A stretch of DNA of 64,000 nucleotides from Halomonas alkalisoli (lineage in GTDB: Bacteria; Pseudomonadota; Gammaproteobacteria; Pseudomonadales; Halomonadaceae), in assembly GCF_021412585.1 (NCBI RefSeq), contig NZ_JAKCMI010000028.1, forward strand, positions 1-64,000, read 5' to 3'. Shown piece by piece: positions 26,173-34,806 of the stretch; the first letter of the stretch is position 1; every line of letters starts with the position of its first letter. Position numbers and translations under genes: made by a program. The notes beneath the pieces are model-generated. The model saw only the letters and a program-made list of their open reading frames with translations. It was not told the DNA's origin and ran no database searches.

Positions 26173-26649
26173 ATGGCCTTTGCACTTTCGAATATGCAGC
26201 TGGAGAGTTCCGCGTTTACTGCCCATGGCGCGATACCCGAGAAATACACCGGTGAGGGCGACGATGTCTCGCCGTCTCTGAGCTGGCGCGATGCGCCGGA
26301 GGACACCAGGGGGTATGCGATCATCTGCCACGACCCGGATGCCCCCCTGGTGCAGAACGGCGGCTACGGGTTCGTCCATTGGCTGCTCTACAACCTGCCG
26401 GGTTCGACCACCTCCCTGGCTGAGAACACCGGTGAGGGCACCCGAGGCAAGAACGATTTCGGCAAGATGGGCTATGGCGGACCCATGCCGCCGGAGGGAC
26501 ATGGCCAGCATCACTACTATTTCTGGGTATTGGCCCTGGACAAGCCGACCGATCTTCCGGAAGGCCTCGGCCTGCCCGAGCTGCTCAAGCAGCTCGAGCC
26601 CCATCTGATTGGCATGAACCGTTTGATCGGAACCTACCAGCGAGCCTGA
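26173..26649 (+). CDS. YbhB/YbcL-type PEBP (Raf kinase inhibitor-like) protein
   Basis: A 158-residue phosphatidylethanolamine-binding-like protein of the bacterial YbhB/YbcL group. Diagnostic segments are IPEKYTGEGDDVSPSLSW, ICHDPDAP, FVHWLLYNLPG, GKNDFGKMGYGGPMPPEGHGQHHYYFWVLALD; together they form the anion pocket (DPD and GHG-HHY). No signal peptide, so cytoplasmic like YbhB. The biochemical role in bacteria is not settled. A strong GAGGAGG ribosome-binding site sits eight bases before the ATG, immediately next to the tandem repeat. Confidence 0.92.
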   Translation: MAFALSNMQLESSAFTAHGAIPEKYTGEGDDVSPSLSWRDAPEDTRGYAIICHDPDAPLVQNGGYGFVHWLLYNLPGSTTSLAENTGEGTRGKNDFGKMGYGGPMPPEGHGQHHYYFWVLALDKPTDLPEGLGLPELLKQLEPHLIGMNRLIGTYQRA

Positions 26650-26682
26650 GGCCGAGCCTGTTCCGATATGAACGGAGTTTCC

Positions 26683-27054
26683 ATGCGCGACTGGCCCCTT
26701 CTCAAGGTCTACTACGACGCCATCTGTCCCATCTGCCGGCGGGACAGGGCACGCTACGAGCGTTGGGCCGGTGACGCGGCGAACTCGGTGGAGTGGGTCG
26801 ACGTCACCGCCAACGAGGACACCCTGCGTGCCGCCAAGGTCGATCCTGGCGAGGCGTTGCTGTCGCTCCACGTGGAGGACCACCGGGGACGAATCGTGCA
26901 GGGCATTGATGCCTACATCCTGCTGATGCGACGGGTGCCGCGACTCGCGCTGCTGGCCTGGTTGATCGGCCTGCCGGGTCTCAAACCGCTGTTGGAGTGG
27001 GCCTATCGATGCTGGGTGCGGCGGCGGCTCGCCCGGGAAGGGCGGCTCCCGTGA
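26683..27054 (+). CDS. DUF393 / DCC-family thiol-disulfide oxidoreductase-like protein
   Basis: A 123-residue protein with the DCC family pattern: VYYDAICPICRRDRARYERW near the N-terminus has a thioredoxin-like CPIC (C15 and C18). DYILLMRRVPRL-like helix 'GIDAYILLMRR' follows, and a basic C-terminus. The family is predicted to be redox active but the partner is unknown. The ATG at 26683 has CGGAG five bases upstream; the frame extends 15 bases further to another ATG. It runs 34 bases after the PEBP gene and overlaps the convergent M14 peptidase gene by about 52 bases. Confidence 0.8.
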   Translation: MRDWPLLKVYYDAICPICRRDRARYERWAGDAANSVEWVDVTANEDTLRAAKVDPGEALLSLHVEDHRGRIVQGIDAYILLMRRVPRLALLAWLIGLPGLKPLLEWAYRCWVRRRLAREGRLP

Positions 27055-28793
27055 CCGGGGAGCGCCGCGCCACCCGGAATTTCGATCGTGCGGCTCAGGT
27101 AGCCCAGCCGTGGGCCGCCGATGTTCAATCGGACTTCACCCGCGCCGCGGATCAGCCAGCGGACGCTCGCACGATGGCTGCTACCCCGTGAGCGTTGATA
27201 CCAGGGCATGTGTGCGCCTTCGCCGAGGCCACGGCCCCAGCCGTCGAGATGGCCCAGCCGCTGGCGGGCCCGTTCGGGATCGAGCAACTGGCAACCGCCT
27301 TCGGCGCTGGCTCGGGCTTCCACGCCGGTGTTCCAGGGGCGTCGGGCCGCGGCATTGACGCCGTGGGTCGGCAGGTAGCCGCGGTTGGCCACGGTAACCT
27401 TCAACTCCCAGTGGTCGTTGCCCAGGGCAATGGTGCTAACGGACTCCAGGGCCAGGCGTGGCACCAGCGCCGCGACATGCAGCCAGTAGGTGGCCACGCT
27501 GTCGCACAGCGCCGGCAGCATCTCCGGCGGCGGGTTCCAAAGACCGATGCATGGGTCCAGGCCGCCGACTTCCACCGCCCCGAGCTGCGGGTGCTGCAGG
27601 GGCTGCCAGGCGCCGAACATTCGCCGCTGATTGTGATCGGCATCCCACTGGGCCAGCCGTTCCATGTCCTCACGCTCGAACGAGGTGTAGTGCTCGACAA
27701 AGCGCATGGGCTTTGGGTGTCCGAGGCGGTGAAACAGGTCCCATAGTTCGCAGACGAGGCCGACGCAACCACGCTGATGATAGGCAAAGTCGGTCAAGTC
27801 GCCGCGCAAGGGCGTTTCGGGTTCGTAGGTGAACTCCTCGTAGCCGCTGACGGTCGGGTAGCCGACCAGGTCTTGGGCCCACGCGGCCAGCTGCCGGTAG
27901 AGCGCCAGATCGCTCTGGTCCATGCGGCTGTCCGGCGCGTCGATCAGCGGGCGGATGAATACCCCGCCGAAGGTGTGCAGGTTCAGCCACGCGTAGAGGT
28001 TGGGGTGGGCGATGGCAAAGTCGATGACCGCACGGGTCTCGGGCTCGGAGCCAGGGTAGTGGCCGGCGCCGATCTGCTCGGGTTCCGGCTGCCAGCTCCA
28101 CGGGAAGTTGCGGTTGAAATCCGGTGTGTCGAGCAGCCAGTTGGGCTCGGGAATGGTTTCGCCGTCCCAGTGCTCGATCACCCCCTCGGGGTAGAGCCGC
28201 CAGTAGGGCGGCGGGTCGTCGACTCGGCGTGGCAGCATCAGGCCGGGGCAGGTCGTCGACTCGATGAAGTCGCCAGCCTCGTCCGGCACGCGCAGATAGC
28301 GGCAGCGGCCATCGTCGTTCATGTCCTGGAGGCGCCAGTAGGGCAGGTCGGGGGCGTGAGGGGTGCGGCGAGGGGCCGAGCGCACGAAACCACTCAGGCG
28401 CAGTACCTGTTCGGCCCCGTCCGGCGAGATCCGCGGGCAGATGTAAAACAGTACGCCGCGCAGGAACTCGAGCAGGTGATCGGGCAAGTGCCGGGGCAGG
28501 GCGGTGGGGTTCGTATGCACGGCCAGCGCGGTCTCGGCCACCGCGAGCGCGACGCTGGAGCCGGCCAGCTCGACGCCGTGCAGGTTACCGTCCACCCACA
28601 CGGCGGGGCGCCGGCGCTCCGGCTCGGGGCCGATGGCAAGCACCCAGATCTCACGGCCTTCGGGGCTGGTGCCGATGCTTTGCAGGCGGGTTAGCTGCGG
28701 ATAGGTCCGTGCCCATGCCTCGAGCTGTCGGGTCAGCGCCTCGTGGGTCAGGTAGCGATGACGAAAGGGGCCATCGAGTGTGTCCAGGACCAT
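27003..28793 (-). CDS. M14 family zinc carboxypeptidase-like metallopeptidase
   Basis: A 596-residue peptidase. Residues 14-75 form the typical beginning, with HEALTRQLEAWARTYP, SIGTSPEGREIWVLAIG and GNLHGVELAG, which supplies the first zinc ligands (H72 and E75). DFNRNFPWSW and NLHTFGG contain the substrate-binding and third-ligand segments. The C-terminal 150 residues (SVSTIALGNDHWELKVTVANRGYLPT) look like a beta-sandwich. There is no signal peptide, so the enzyme is cytoplasmic or exported otherwise. The last residues (RPSRASRRRTQHR) lie over the opposite DUF393 gene and may not be conserved. Substrate unknown. Confidence 0.85.
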   Translation of the reverse strand: MVLDTLDGPFRHRYLTHEALTRQLEAWARTYPQLTRLQSIGTSPEGREIWVLAIGPEPERRRPAVWVDGNLHGVELAGSSVALAVAETALAVHTNPTALPRHLPDHLLEFLRGVLFYICPRISPDGAEQVLRLSGFVRSAPRRTPHAPDLPYWRLQDMNDDGRCRYLRVPDEAGDFIESTTCPGLMLPRRVDDPPPYWRLYPEGVIEHWDGETIPEPNWLLDTPDFNRNFPWSWQPEPEQIGAGHYPGSEPETRAVIDFAIAHPNLYAWLNLHTFGGVFIRPLIDAPDSRMDQSDLALYRQLAAWAQDLVGYPTVSGYEEFTYEPETPLRGDLTDFAYHQRGCVGLVCELWDLFHRLGHPKPMRFVEHYTSFEREDMERLAQWDADHNQRRMFGAWQPLQHPQLGAVEVGGLDPCIGLWNPPPEMLPALCDSVATYWLHVAALVPRLALESVSTIALGNDHWELKVTVANRGYLPTHGVNAAARRPWNTGVEARASAEGGCQLLDPERARQRLGHLDGWGRGLGEGAHMPWYQRSRGSSHRASVRWLIRGAGEVRLNIGGPRLGYLSRTIEIPGGAALPGHGSRPSRASRRRTQHR

Positions 28794-29045
28794 GCCGGTG
28801 CCTCCGGTTGCCGGGCTTCGCTGTCAGTATGGTTCACCCCGCTGGAGATTCCCCACGCTCGCGGCCCCCGAAACACCCAGGCAATACCGGCTGGAATCCC
28901 GATGGTAGACAACATGGGCGCCAGGGCCGATCTGTATCGGCTGGCGGGGAGCATCTGGGCTAGTCTTATGGATAGGGTCAGCACTCCTCCAGGCGCCCGA
29001 ACGCATCGCCCTGATGGAGGGCTTCATCCAGGAGCCGCCTGTGCT

Positions 29046-29966
29046 ATGGAACGAGGATATCGGTTCATAACCCCGGTCCGGGCGGATCGCCTCCCCTGGC
29101 CGGTGTGGCTGATGCTCTGGGCATGGCTGGCCTGGCTGCTGCCGGGGCCGGCCATGGCTCAGGACGACTGGCTGCGCGATAGCTGGCGGGAGGTGATAGC
29201 TGGCTCCCCCCTCGACGAGCCTCTGCAGGTCGACTCGCAATCGCGCAGTCATTCGGTGAGCGGTAGCGTCCATGCCCGGCTCCACCATCCGTTCGAGCCG
29301 CTCGCGGAGGAGTTGGCCTCGGTCACGGCCTGGTGCGAGATTCTCTTCCTGCACGTGAACATCAAGGGCTGCCTCGTCGAGGAGGAGGACAGGGTTCTCG
29401 GCAGTGGCCTGGCCCTCTTCGTCGGGCACCGGGATTTCGCCGCCCTGGTGGATGCAGAGCGCCTCGATCTGAGATGGCGAGTCGTGGACCGCCAGCCGCG
29501 CTATCTGGATGTGATGCTGGAGGGCGACCAGGGGCCCTACGGCACCCGCGCCTTTCGCTTGCAGTTGCGGGCGGTGCCCGAGGACGATGATCACAGTCTG
29601 GTCCAGTTGCGCTACTCCCTGGTCTTCGGGATGCGGGGGCGGCTTGCCCTTCATGGCTATCTCACCTTCATTGGACGGGATCGGGTGGGTTTTACGGTCG
29701 AGGGGACGACTGCCGGCGGAGAACCGATCCATGTGGGAGGCACCCGGGGCATGATCGAGCGTAACGTCATGCGCTTCTATCTGGCGCTCGAGGCGCACCT
29801 CGAAAGCCGTGACCTTCCCGAGTCCGAGCGCCTGGAAGCCAGTCTGCAGCGCTGGTTCACCCTGACCATGCGCTACCCCAGGCAGCTCTTCGAGATCGAC
29901 CGGGCGACTTACCTCGATCAGAAATGGCGCGAGTATGCACACCAGCAGGAGCTGGCTGGGGAGTAG
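29046..29966 (+). CDS. Exported protein of unknown function
   Basis: A 306-residue protein with a signal peptide: basic n-region (ERGYRF..RADRLP), hydrophobic core WLMLWAWLAWLLPGPA and AMA-Q cleavage near residue 39. The mature part is rich in beta strands (SVSGSVHARLHHPF, LDVMLEGDQGPYGTRAFRLQLR, VGFTVEG). It ends in a helical segment with RYPRQLFEIDRATYLDQKWREY. No family recognised; possibly a periplasmic or outer-membrane-associated protein. The ATG at 29046 has AGGAG eleven bases upstream. The ORF continues back to 28743, but that part lacks a ribosome-binding site and overlaps the M14 gene. Confidence 0.7.
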   Translation: MERGYRFITPVRADRLPWPVWLMLWAWLAWLLPGPAMAQDDWLRDSWREVIAGSPLDEPLQVDSQSRSHSVSGSVHARLHHPFEPLAEELASVTAWCEILFLHVNIKGCLVEEEDRVLGSGLALFVGHRDFAALVDAERLDLRWRVVDRQPRYLDVMLEGDQGPYGTRAFRLQLRAVPEDDDHSLVQLRYSLVFGMRGRLALHGYLTFIGRDRVGFTVEGTTAGGEPIHVGGTRGMIERNVMRFYLALEAHLESRDLPESERLEASLQRWFTLTMRYPRQLFEIDRATYLDQKWREYAHQQELAGE

Positions 29967-30039
29967 GCCTGCCGGGTTTGCCGGCCGACTGGCACTAGCG
30001 TAGCCTCCCAGGCTGGAGAGGCCGACCGATAGGTGCGTG

Positions 30040-30747
30040 ATGACGCTGGGTTTTGTGGCTCGGAGAGGCGGGAACCAGGGCCGCCAACGGTGGCTTGCGA
30101 GCGGTGCTCGGCGCCTGGCGCCTGGGTTATTGGTGATGGCCATCGGCCTGCTGGGATCGGGCTGTGCGATGATGGCGCCATCGCCTCCGCAGGATCAGAC
30201 CAATATCTGCAAGATATTTCATGAACAGCCGAGTTGGTATGACTACGCACGCGCTGCGGAAGAGGCGTGGGGCACGCCCATTGCCACCCAGATGGCCTTC
30301 ATTCAACAGGAGTCCTCCTTCCGGAGCCATGTTCGACCACCCAGGAATCGCATCCTGGGCTTCATTCCCGGGAGCCGCCCCTCCTCGGCGCGAGGCTATT
30401 CACAGGCCATGGATCCCGTCTGGGGAGAGTACCGGGAGGATGCGGGCAGTACCCTGGCACGCCGCAGCCATATGAAGCATGCCACCGACTTCATTGGCTG
30501 GTACAACCGCCGCACGCACGACCAACTCGGCATATCGCTGCAGAATCCCGAGCACCTCTACCTGGCCTATCATGAAGGCCAGGGTGGCTATCGCCGAGGC
30601 ACTTACCAGAACAAGCCCCAGGTTCTTCGAGCCGCCAATCAGGTCAGTTCGCGAGCCGCCCGCTACCAGGCGCAACTTCCCGCCTGCGAAGCGGAACTGC
30701 GCTGTCGTCGCTTTTACCAGTTCGGCCCTTTCTGCTCGGCGGGATGA
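30040..30747 (+). CDS. Lytic transglycosylase-like lipoprotein
   Basis: A 235-residue predicted lipoprotein: hydrophobic segment GLLVMAIGLLGSGC with lipobox LGSGC, acylated Cys about 43. The domain after residue 60 resembles SLT transglycosylases: WYDYARAAEEAWGTPIATQMAFIQQESSF contains the presumed catalytic Glu in the QQESSF motif, followed by GFIPGSRPSSARGYSQAMDPVWGEY. Such enzymes cleave murein strands from the periplasmic face of the outer membrane. The C-terminus has four Cys that could form disulfides. The start could be GTG 30037 or ATG 30040; the ATG is chosen. Confidence 0.75.
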   Translation: MTLGFVARRGGNQGRQRWLASGARRLAPGLLVMAIGLLGSGCAMMAPSPPQDQTNICKIFHEQPSWYDYARAAEEAWGTPIATQMAFIQQESSFRSHVRPPRNRILGFIPGSRPSSARGYSQAMDPVWGEYREDAGSTLARRSHMKHATDFIGWYNRRTHDQLGISLQNPEHLYLAYHEGQGGYRRGTYQNKPQVLRAANQVSSRAARYQAQLPACEAELRCRRFYQFGPFCSAG

Positions 30748-31119
30748 ACCATGATGGCGTGTCGTTTGGGGCTTCCCGATAGCGCGCGGCGATCCGATTC
30801 TCGTTCACCGCCGTGCAGACGACTTGGAAAGTTCCATGCCGCTGCCATTCGTCGTGTCGTCGTGCATCGCCCTGAACCGTGGCACTGCGGGCGAGAAGCG
30901 CCGATGGCGTCGTTTCTGTAGCCGACGTTTGATGTCGTCGCCGATCGAGATTTTGGCTTCTTACTTTGGGTAACAAGAGATGCCTGGGCACTTGCTGCTT
31001 AAGTGATAGGCTGACAGGTGGAGTGCGGCATGCAGCCGCGCTCCTAATCCAGAGTACTGCGCCAGAGAACAGCGCTCTTATCCTGAGCGCGCTCTGCCGT
31101 AGTCCAGGAGTCACTGCCT
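30748..31119. other. Intergenic region, no supported gene
   Basis: 372 bases between the lipoprotein and metallopeptidase genes. An open minus-strand frame (up to 31114) crosses it but has no ribosome-binding site, an atypical Arg/Ser/Thr-rich composition, and overlaps the end of the lipoprotein gene. At the right edge, CCAGGAGTC is the ribosome-binding site for the gene at 31120. No clear terminator, tRNA or repeat was seen. Confidence 0.5.
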
Positions 31120-32085
31120 ATGCGTGTCTATGCCAATCCAGTCGGTCGCGGGTCTCTGTGGTTTGACAACCTTGCTACAGCCACGGGTACGCCTGTTGCC
31201 TATGACCCGCAGGCCAGGGCCTTCATCACCATGCCGCCGTTCTGCGCCAATCGCGACGTCATAGGATGCAACTGGATCGCCCCCGAGCAGGGGGGCTTCT
31301 GTCGCTCTTGTGCGATGACGGCACTGGCCCCGGACCCTTCCATACCCAATGCCATGCCCCACTGGGCCAAAACCGAGGCCGCCAAGCGCTGGGTGATCGA
31401 TAACCTGGGCCGGTGGAACTGGTTCCGGCCGGAAGATCCCGGGGCTCCCCCGGTGTTCCATCTGCTGGCCGAAGGGCCAACGCCCGTTGCCATGGGGCAT
31501 GTAGGGGGGGTAGTCACCATCAGCGTGGCGGAAGCGGACCCTGTGCTGCGAACCACCCGTCGTGAGGCGCTTGAAGAGCCATACCGGACCATGATCGGCC
31601 ATATGCGGCACGAAGTTTCGCATATGCTCTGGTGGCGACTCAGCCTGCGAGACGACTTTCTCGACGCCTTCCGGGCGATGTTTGGAGACGAGCGTGAAGA
31701 TTACGCCGAGGCCCTGCAGCGGCACTACAGACAAGGCCCGCCTGCGGGCTGGCGCTCGAACTTTGTCAGCACCTATGCCTCCGCTCATCCCCATGAGGAC
31801 TGGGCAGAAACCGCTGCCCATCTGCTGCATCTCACGGATATCGCCGATAGCTTCGTTGCCGCCGGCCTTTCCTCTGCCGACCTGCCGCATTACGGGTGGG
31901 ATCCCTACATGGAGGCGGATGCCGAGCGCTTGATCCATGTTGCGACTCATCTGGTCATGGGGGTCAATCACACCAATCGCTCAATGGGGTTGCTGGACCT
32001 GTATCCCTTCGTGCTTTCCGAAATGTCGCGCCGCAAGCTTGTCTTCATGCATGACTGGCTGCGTCGAGGCGCCCAGGGGCTATGA
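31120..32085 (+). CDS. Putative zinc-binding metallopeptidase with degenerate zinc ribbon
   Basis: A 321-residue protein of the putative zinc-binding metallopeptidase family. The peptidase site is in MIGHMRHEVSHMLWW (HExxH), with HEDWAETAAHLLHL downstream likely giving the third ligand. In relatives the N-terminus is a zinc ribbon with CxxCG...C..CG. Here the matching segment YANPVGRGSLWFDNLATATG has lost all of these Cys, whereas the second Cys cluster is kept (C42, C50, C61 and C64 around GCNWIAPEQGGFCRSC). Cytoplasmic; substrate unknown. AGGAG lies nine bases before the ATG. It stands alone. Confidence 0.8.
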   Translation: MRVYANPVGRGSLWFDNLATATGTPVAYDPQARAFITMPPFCANRDVIGCNWIAPEQGGFCRSCAMTALAPDPSIPNAMPHWAKTEAAKRWVIDNLGRWNWFRPEDPGAPPVFHLLAEGPTPVAMGHVGGVVTISVAEADPVLRTTRREALEEPYRTMIGHMRHEVSHMLWWRLSLRDDFLDAFRAMFGDEREDYAEALQRHYRQGPPAGWRSNFVSTYASAHPHEDWAETAAHLLHLTDIADSFVAAGLSSADLPHYGWDPYMEADAERLIHVATHLVMGVNHTNRSMGLLDLYPFVLSEMSRRKLVFMHDWLRRGAQGL

Positions 32086-32230
32086 ACGCTTTCCCCAACA
32101 GTCCCGACAGCGAGTTACTGCCTGTTGGCGATTCCCGTAAGCAGCCGGCAAGGCCCGAAATGCTCGCCTGAAGATCAGCCAGAAACTACGATTTGTGCAG
32201 CGTTTCCTAGAGATTAGCCAGAGGTTTGCC

Positions 32231-32647
32231 ATGCAGCCCAGAATCAGCATGATCACACTCGGTGTAGATGACCTGGAGAGGTCCGTTCGTTTCTATGAAC
32301 AGGGGCTGGGACTGCCGCGCATGGAGTCGCCACCGGAAGTGGCATTCTTTACCCTGAACGGTAGCTGGCTGGGCCTGTATGGCCGCGAAGCGCTGGCGGC
32401 GGATGCCGGCGTCTCACCAGAAGGCAGCGGCTTTGCCGGCATCGCCCTGGCGCATAACCTGGGTTCGGAAGCGGAGGTCGATGAGTTGATCGCCCAGGCC
32501 GTGGCTGCGGGGGCGACGCTGGTCAAGCCGGCCGAGAAGGTGTTCTGGGGTGGGTACTCCGGCTATTTCGCCGACCCGGATGGCTATCTCTGGGAGGTGG
32601 CCCACAATCCCTTCGTCTGGATTGGCCCGGCTGACACCGGAATCTGA
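32231..32647 (+). CDS. VOC (glyoxalase/bleomycin resistance) superfamily protein
   Basis: A 138-residue paired-beta-alpha-beta protein. MITLGVDDLERSVRFYEQGLGLPR opens the first module, and GFAGIALAHN and GYSGYFADPDGYLWEVAHNP the second. The pattern F-x-D-P-D-G-x-x-W-E carries the conserved Glu metal ligand. The family covers isomerases, dioxygenases and resistance proteins; substrate not predictable. The ATG at 32231 has AGAGG seven bases upstream; a 12-residue upstream extension has no support. It is convergent with the methyltransferase gene. Confidence 0.85.
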   Translation: MQPRISMITLGVDDLERSVRFYEQGLGLPRMESPPEVAFFTLNGSWLGLYGREALAADAGVSPEGSGFAGIALAHNLGSEAEVDELIAQAVAAGATLVKPAEKVFWGGYSGYFADPDGYLWEVAHNPFVWIGPADTGI

Positions 32648-32680
32648 TCCTCATCCTGCACCCGGCCCCTGCCTCGTTCC

Positions 32681-33448
32681 TCAGCGGTATGCCTTGAGAC
32701 GCAGGCGGACGTAGTCGGCGGTCCAGTTACCGCGGCTGTCGCTCAGGCTATGGGACAGCAGGTCGACGGCGTTGTCGAGAATGGCTGCGCGCACCTCTTC
32801 CTCGAGGCCATGCAGGAAGGGATTGGCGAAGGTGGCCAGCCAGCCGGCCATTCCGGTGGGCAGGGGGGTGGGGCGCGGGATCAGTTCGATGGAATCAATG
32901 GTAAAGCCGGCCGCCTTCAGGCTGGTGCTGTACTCCTCCACGGTAGGGAAGAACCAGGGGAAGCGCGCCTTGCCGCTGATGCCGCGAGCCTGGAGCGCGG
33001 CCAGCAAGGCGGTGCAGATGGCGGCGACGTTGCCGTGACCGCCGAATTCGGCGACGAAGCGTCCCCCGGGCTTGAGTGCGCGGTGCACGCTGGCGATGAC
33101 GGCTTCGTAGTTGAGCATCCAGTGCAGCGCGGCATTGCTGAATACCGCATCGAACTCATGATCGAAGGGCAGGTGGTGGGCATCCACCACTCGCGCGTCC
33201 AGGCCGCGTGCCCTGGCGGCCTCGACCATGTCGGGGGACGCATCCACACCGATGACCGTAGCACCGGACTTGGCCAGGACCTCGGTCAGGCTGCCGTCGC
33301 CGCAGCCCAGGTCGAGGATGCGCTCGCCGGCCTTCGGAGCCAGCAGCGCGGCCACTTCGTCGCCCAGGGCGGGAACGAAGTCGGCGTGATGGGCATAGCC
33401 ACTGGCCTGCCAATGCTGCCCGGGGGCGTTGTGGGGGACGTCGTTCAT
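32681..33448 (-). CDS. Class I SAM-dependent methyltransferase
   Basis: A 255-residue methyltransferase. Motif I is ILDLGCGDGSLTEVLAKSG, followed by VIGVDASPDMVEAARARG, then DAVFSNAALHWM and LKPGGRFVAEFGGHGN. This order resembles trans-aconitate methyltransferase-like small-molecule enzymes (HWQASGYAHHADFVPALGDEV at the start fits too). The substrate is not certain. The ATG at 33448 has GGAGG four bases upstream, so a 10-residue upstream extension of the frame is rejected. Confidence 0.87.
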   Translation of the reverse strand: MNDVPHNAPGQHWQASGYAHHADFVPALGDEVAALLAPKAGERILDLGCGDGSLTEVLAKSGATVIGVDASPDMVEAARARGLDARVVDAHHLPFDHEFDAVFSNAALHWMLNYEAVIASVHRALKPGGRFVAEFGGHGNVAAICTALLAALQARGISGKARFPWFFPTVEEYSTSLKAAGFTIDSIELIPRPTPLPTGMAGWLATFANPFLHGLEEEVRAAILDNAVDLLSHSLSDSRGNWTADYVRLRLKAYR

Positions 33449-33571
33449 GGTGCCTCCGGGGGTGAGTTGTTGTTTCACCTAGATTACCGCATTAATGCGA
33501 CCCCGCCATCCGTGGCGCTCATTCCAGTGGCTTGCTGAACGGCCGTCGGACAGGGGGCATCGTGGACCGGC

Positions 33572-34516
33572 CTATCGGTCGCTCGCCGCTTCGTCGCGAG
33601 CCGCGAGCTCCTGGGGTAGCAGGACGGCGTGGATCAACTCATGGGTCGGTGTGGCGACGCCCACGGCGCGGCCGAGACGCACCACGGCACCGTTCTGCGA
33701 CTCCAGCTCCGAGGGCTGACCGGCCATGATGTTGCGCTGCATGGAGGAGGTGCTTTCCGCCGGCATGGCATCGATGAACTGCATGGCACGGACGGCGGCG
33801 TCCTCGGGGAAGCCCACCCCGTGGGCGCGGGCGACGGCATCGATCTCCTCGAGCATGCGTTCGATGATGGCCCTTGTCTCCGGCAGCTGGCGCGTCACCC
33901 CGATGGGCGCGCGGGTGATGCTGCCGATGCCGCTCATGGCGCAGATGAACAGGAACTTGCTCCACTGGGCGACCTTGATGTCATCGGGGATCTCGGCGCT
34001 GACACCCCGGGCCCCATCGAAGACGGCCTTGAGCTGGCTGATTCGCTCGCTGGCATGATTGTCGCACTCGCCGAAGCGCACGAAGGGATCCACCCCGGCG
34101 TGACGCACATGCCCCGGGGCCTCGCGCCAGGCCAGGATGCCGCACAGGCCGTCGATCACCGGTGCCGAGCCCAGCACATCGATCAGGGTGTCGGCGGCTT
34201 CCACGCCGTTCTCCAGCGGCAGCACGATGGTGTGCGGGCCGATCATCGGGCGGATTGCTTCCGCCGCCTCGCGCACCTGCCACGCCTTCACCGCCACGAT
34301 CACGCAATCCACCACGCCGACGCTGGCCGGGTCGTCGGTGGCCTGGGCAGGCTTGATCGAGACATCCCCCTTGATACTGGTGACGCTCAGCCCATCCTGG
34401 CGGATGGCGGCCAGATGCTCGCCACGGGCGATGAAGGTCACGTCCTCGCCCGCTTCGGCCAGTCGGGCCCCGAAGTAGCCACCGACGCCACCGCTGCCCA
34501 TGATTGCGAATTTCAT
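33572..34516 (-). CDS. Ketopantoate reductase family protein (PanE/ApbA-like)
   Basis: A 314-residue NADPH-dependent 2-oxoacid reductase. The Rossmann motif is at the start (MKFAIMGSGGVGGYFGARLAEAG), and VAVKAWQVREAAEAIRPMIGP and PLENGVE contain the conserved Lys/Asn region. The C-terminal helical domain has KFLFICAMSGIGSITRAP and QRNIMAGQPSELE, typical of PanE homologues that reduce 2-dehydropantoate to pantoate for CoA synthesis. Many genomes have several such paralogues with other substrates, so panE itself is not claimed. AAGGAGG lies four bases before the ATG at 34516. Confidence 0.85.
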   Translation of the reverse strand: MKFAIMGSGGVGGYFGARLAEAGEDVTFIARGEHLAAIRQDGLSVTSIKGDVSIKPAQATDDPASVGVVDCVIVAVKAWQVREAAEAIRPMIGPHTIVLPLENGVEAADTLIDVLGSAPVIDGLCGILAWREAPGHVRHAGVDPFVRFGECDNHASERISQLKAVFDGARGVSAEIPDDIKVAQWSKFLFICAMSGIGSITRAPIGVTRQLPETRAIIERMLEEIDAVARAHGVGFPEDAAVRAMQFIDAMPAESTSSMQRNIMAGQPSELESQNGAVVRLGRAVGVATPTHELIHAVLLPQELAARDEAASDR

Positions 34517-34621
34517 CCTGCCTCCTTCGATTGGAGTAAGTTTCGGGGGTATGGTTATCAGAATAGCGATAATGTCCGTCGATGCAGAAATCGGTTCCAT
34601 CGGCGATGGGCCATTTTTTTC

Positions 34622-34744
34622 CGTGGCCGGGAGGCCTTCGAGGCTGGTGCCGCAGGGTATATCCTCAAGGGCGACATGGACGAGCTGCCGGACTCCATGC
34701 GCCAGATGATGCAGTGGCAGCGCTACGTCAGTAAAACCCTGTAA
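34622..34744 (+). pseudogene. Fragment of a response regulator receiver domain
   Basis: A 40-residue open stretch with no start codon. It contains EAFEAGAAGYILKG, then DMDELPDSMRQMM and QRYVSKTL and a stop. These match the alpha4-beta5-alpha5 end of a NarL-type receiver (A-L-x-A-G-A-x-G-Y-L-L-K, then R-Y-x-S). The phosphorylated Asp part and the DNA-binding domain are absent. It is therefore a gene remnant just upstream of pstS1. Confidence 0.6.
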
Positions 34745-34806
34745 AGTGAAGGAGGCGTCTTGTTCGAGTGTAGGGTGCGTGGCCGATTAATGCAGGATAC
34801 GAAGAA

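Noticed and set aside
28743..29045. N-terminal extension of the exported protein at 29046
   Set aside because: No ribosome-binding site, overlap with the M14 peptidase start, and it would bury the signal peptide.
30644..31114. A 156-codon minus-strand frame across the gap before the metallopeptidase
   Set aside because: No ribosome-binding site, overlaps the transglycosylase gene, and the Arg/Ser/Thr-rich composition matches no family.
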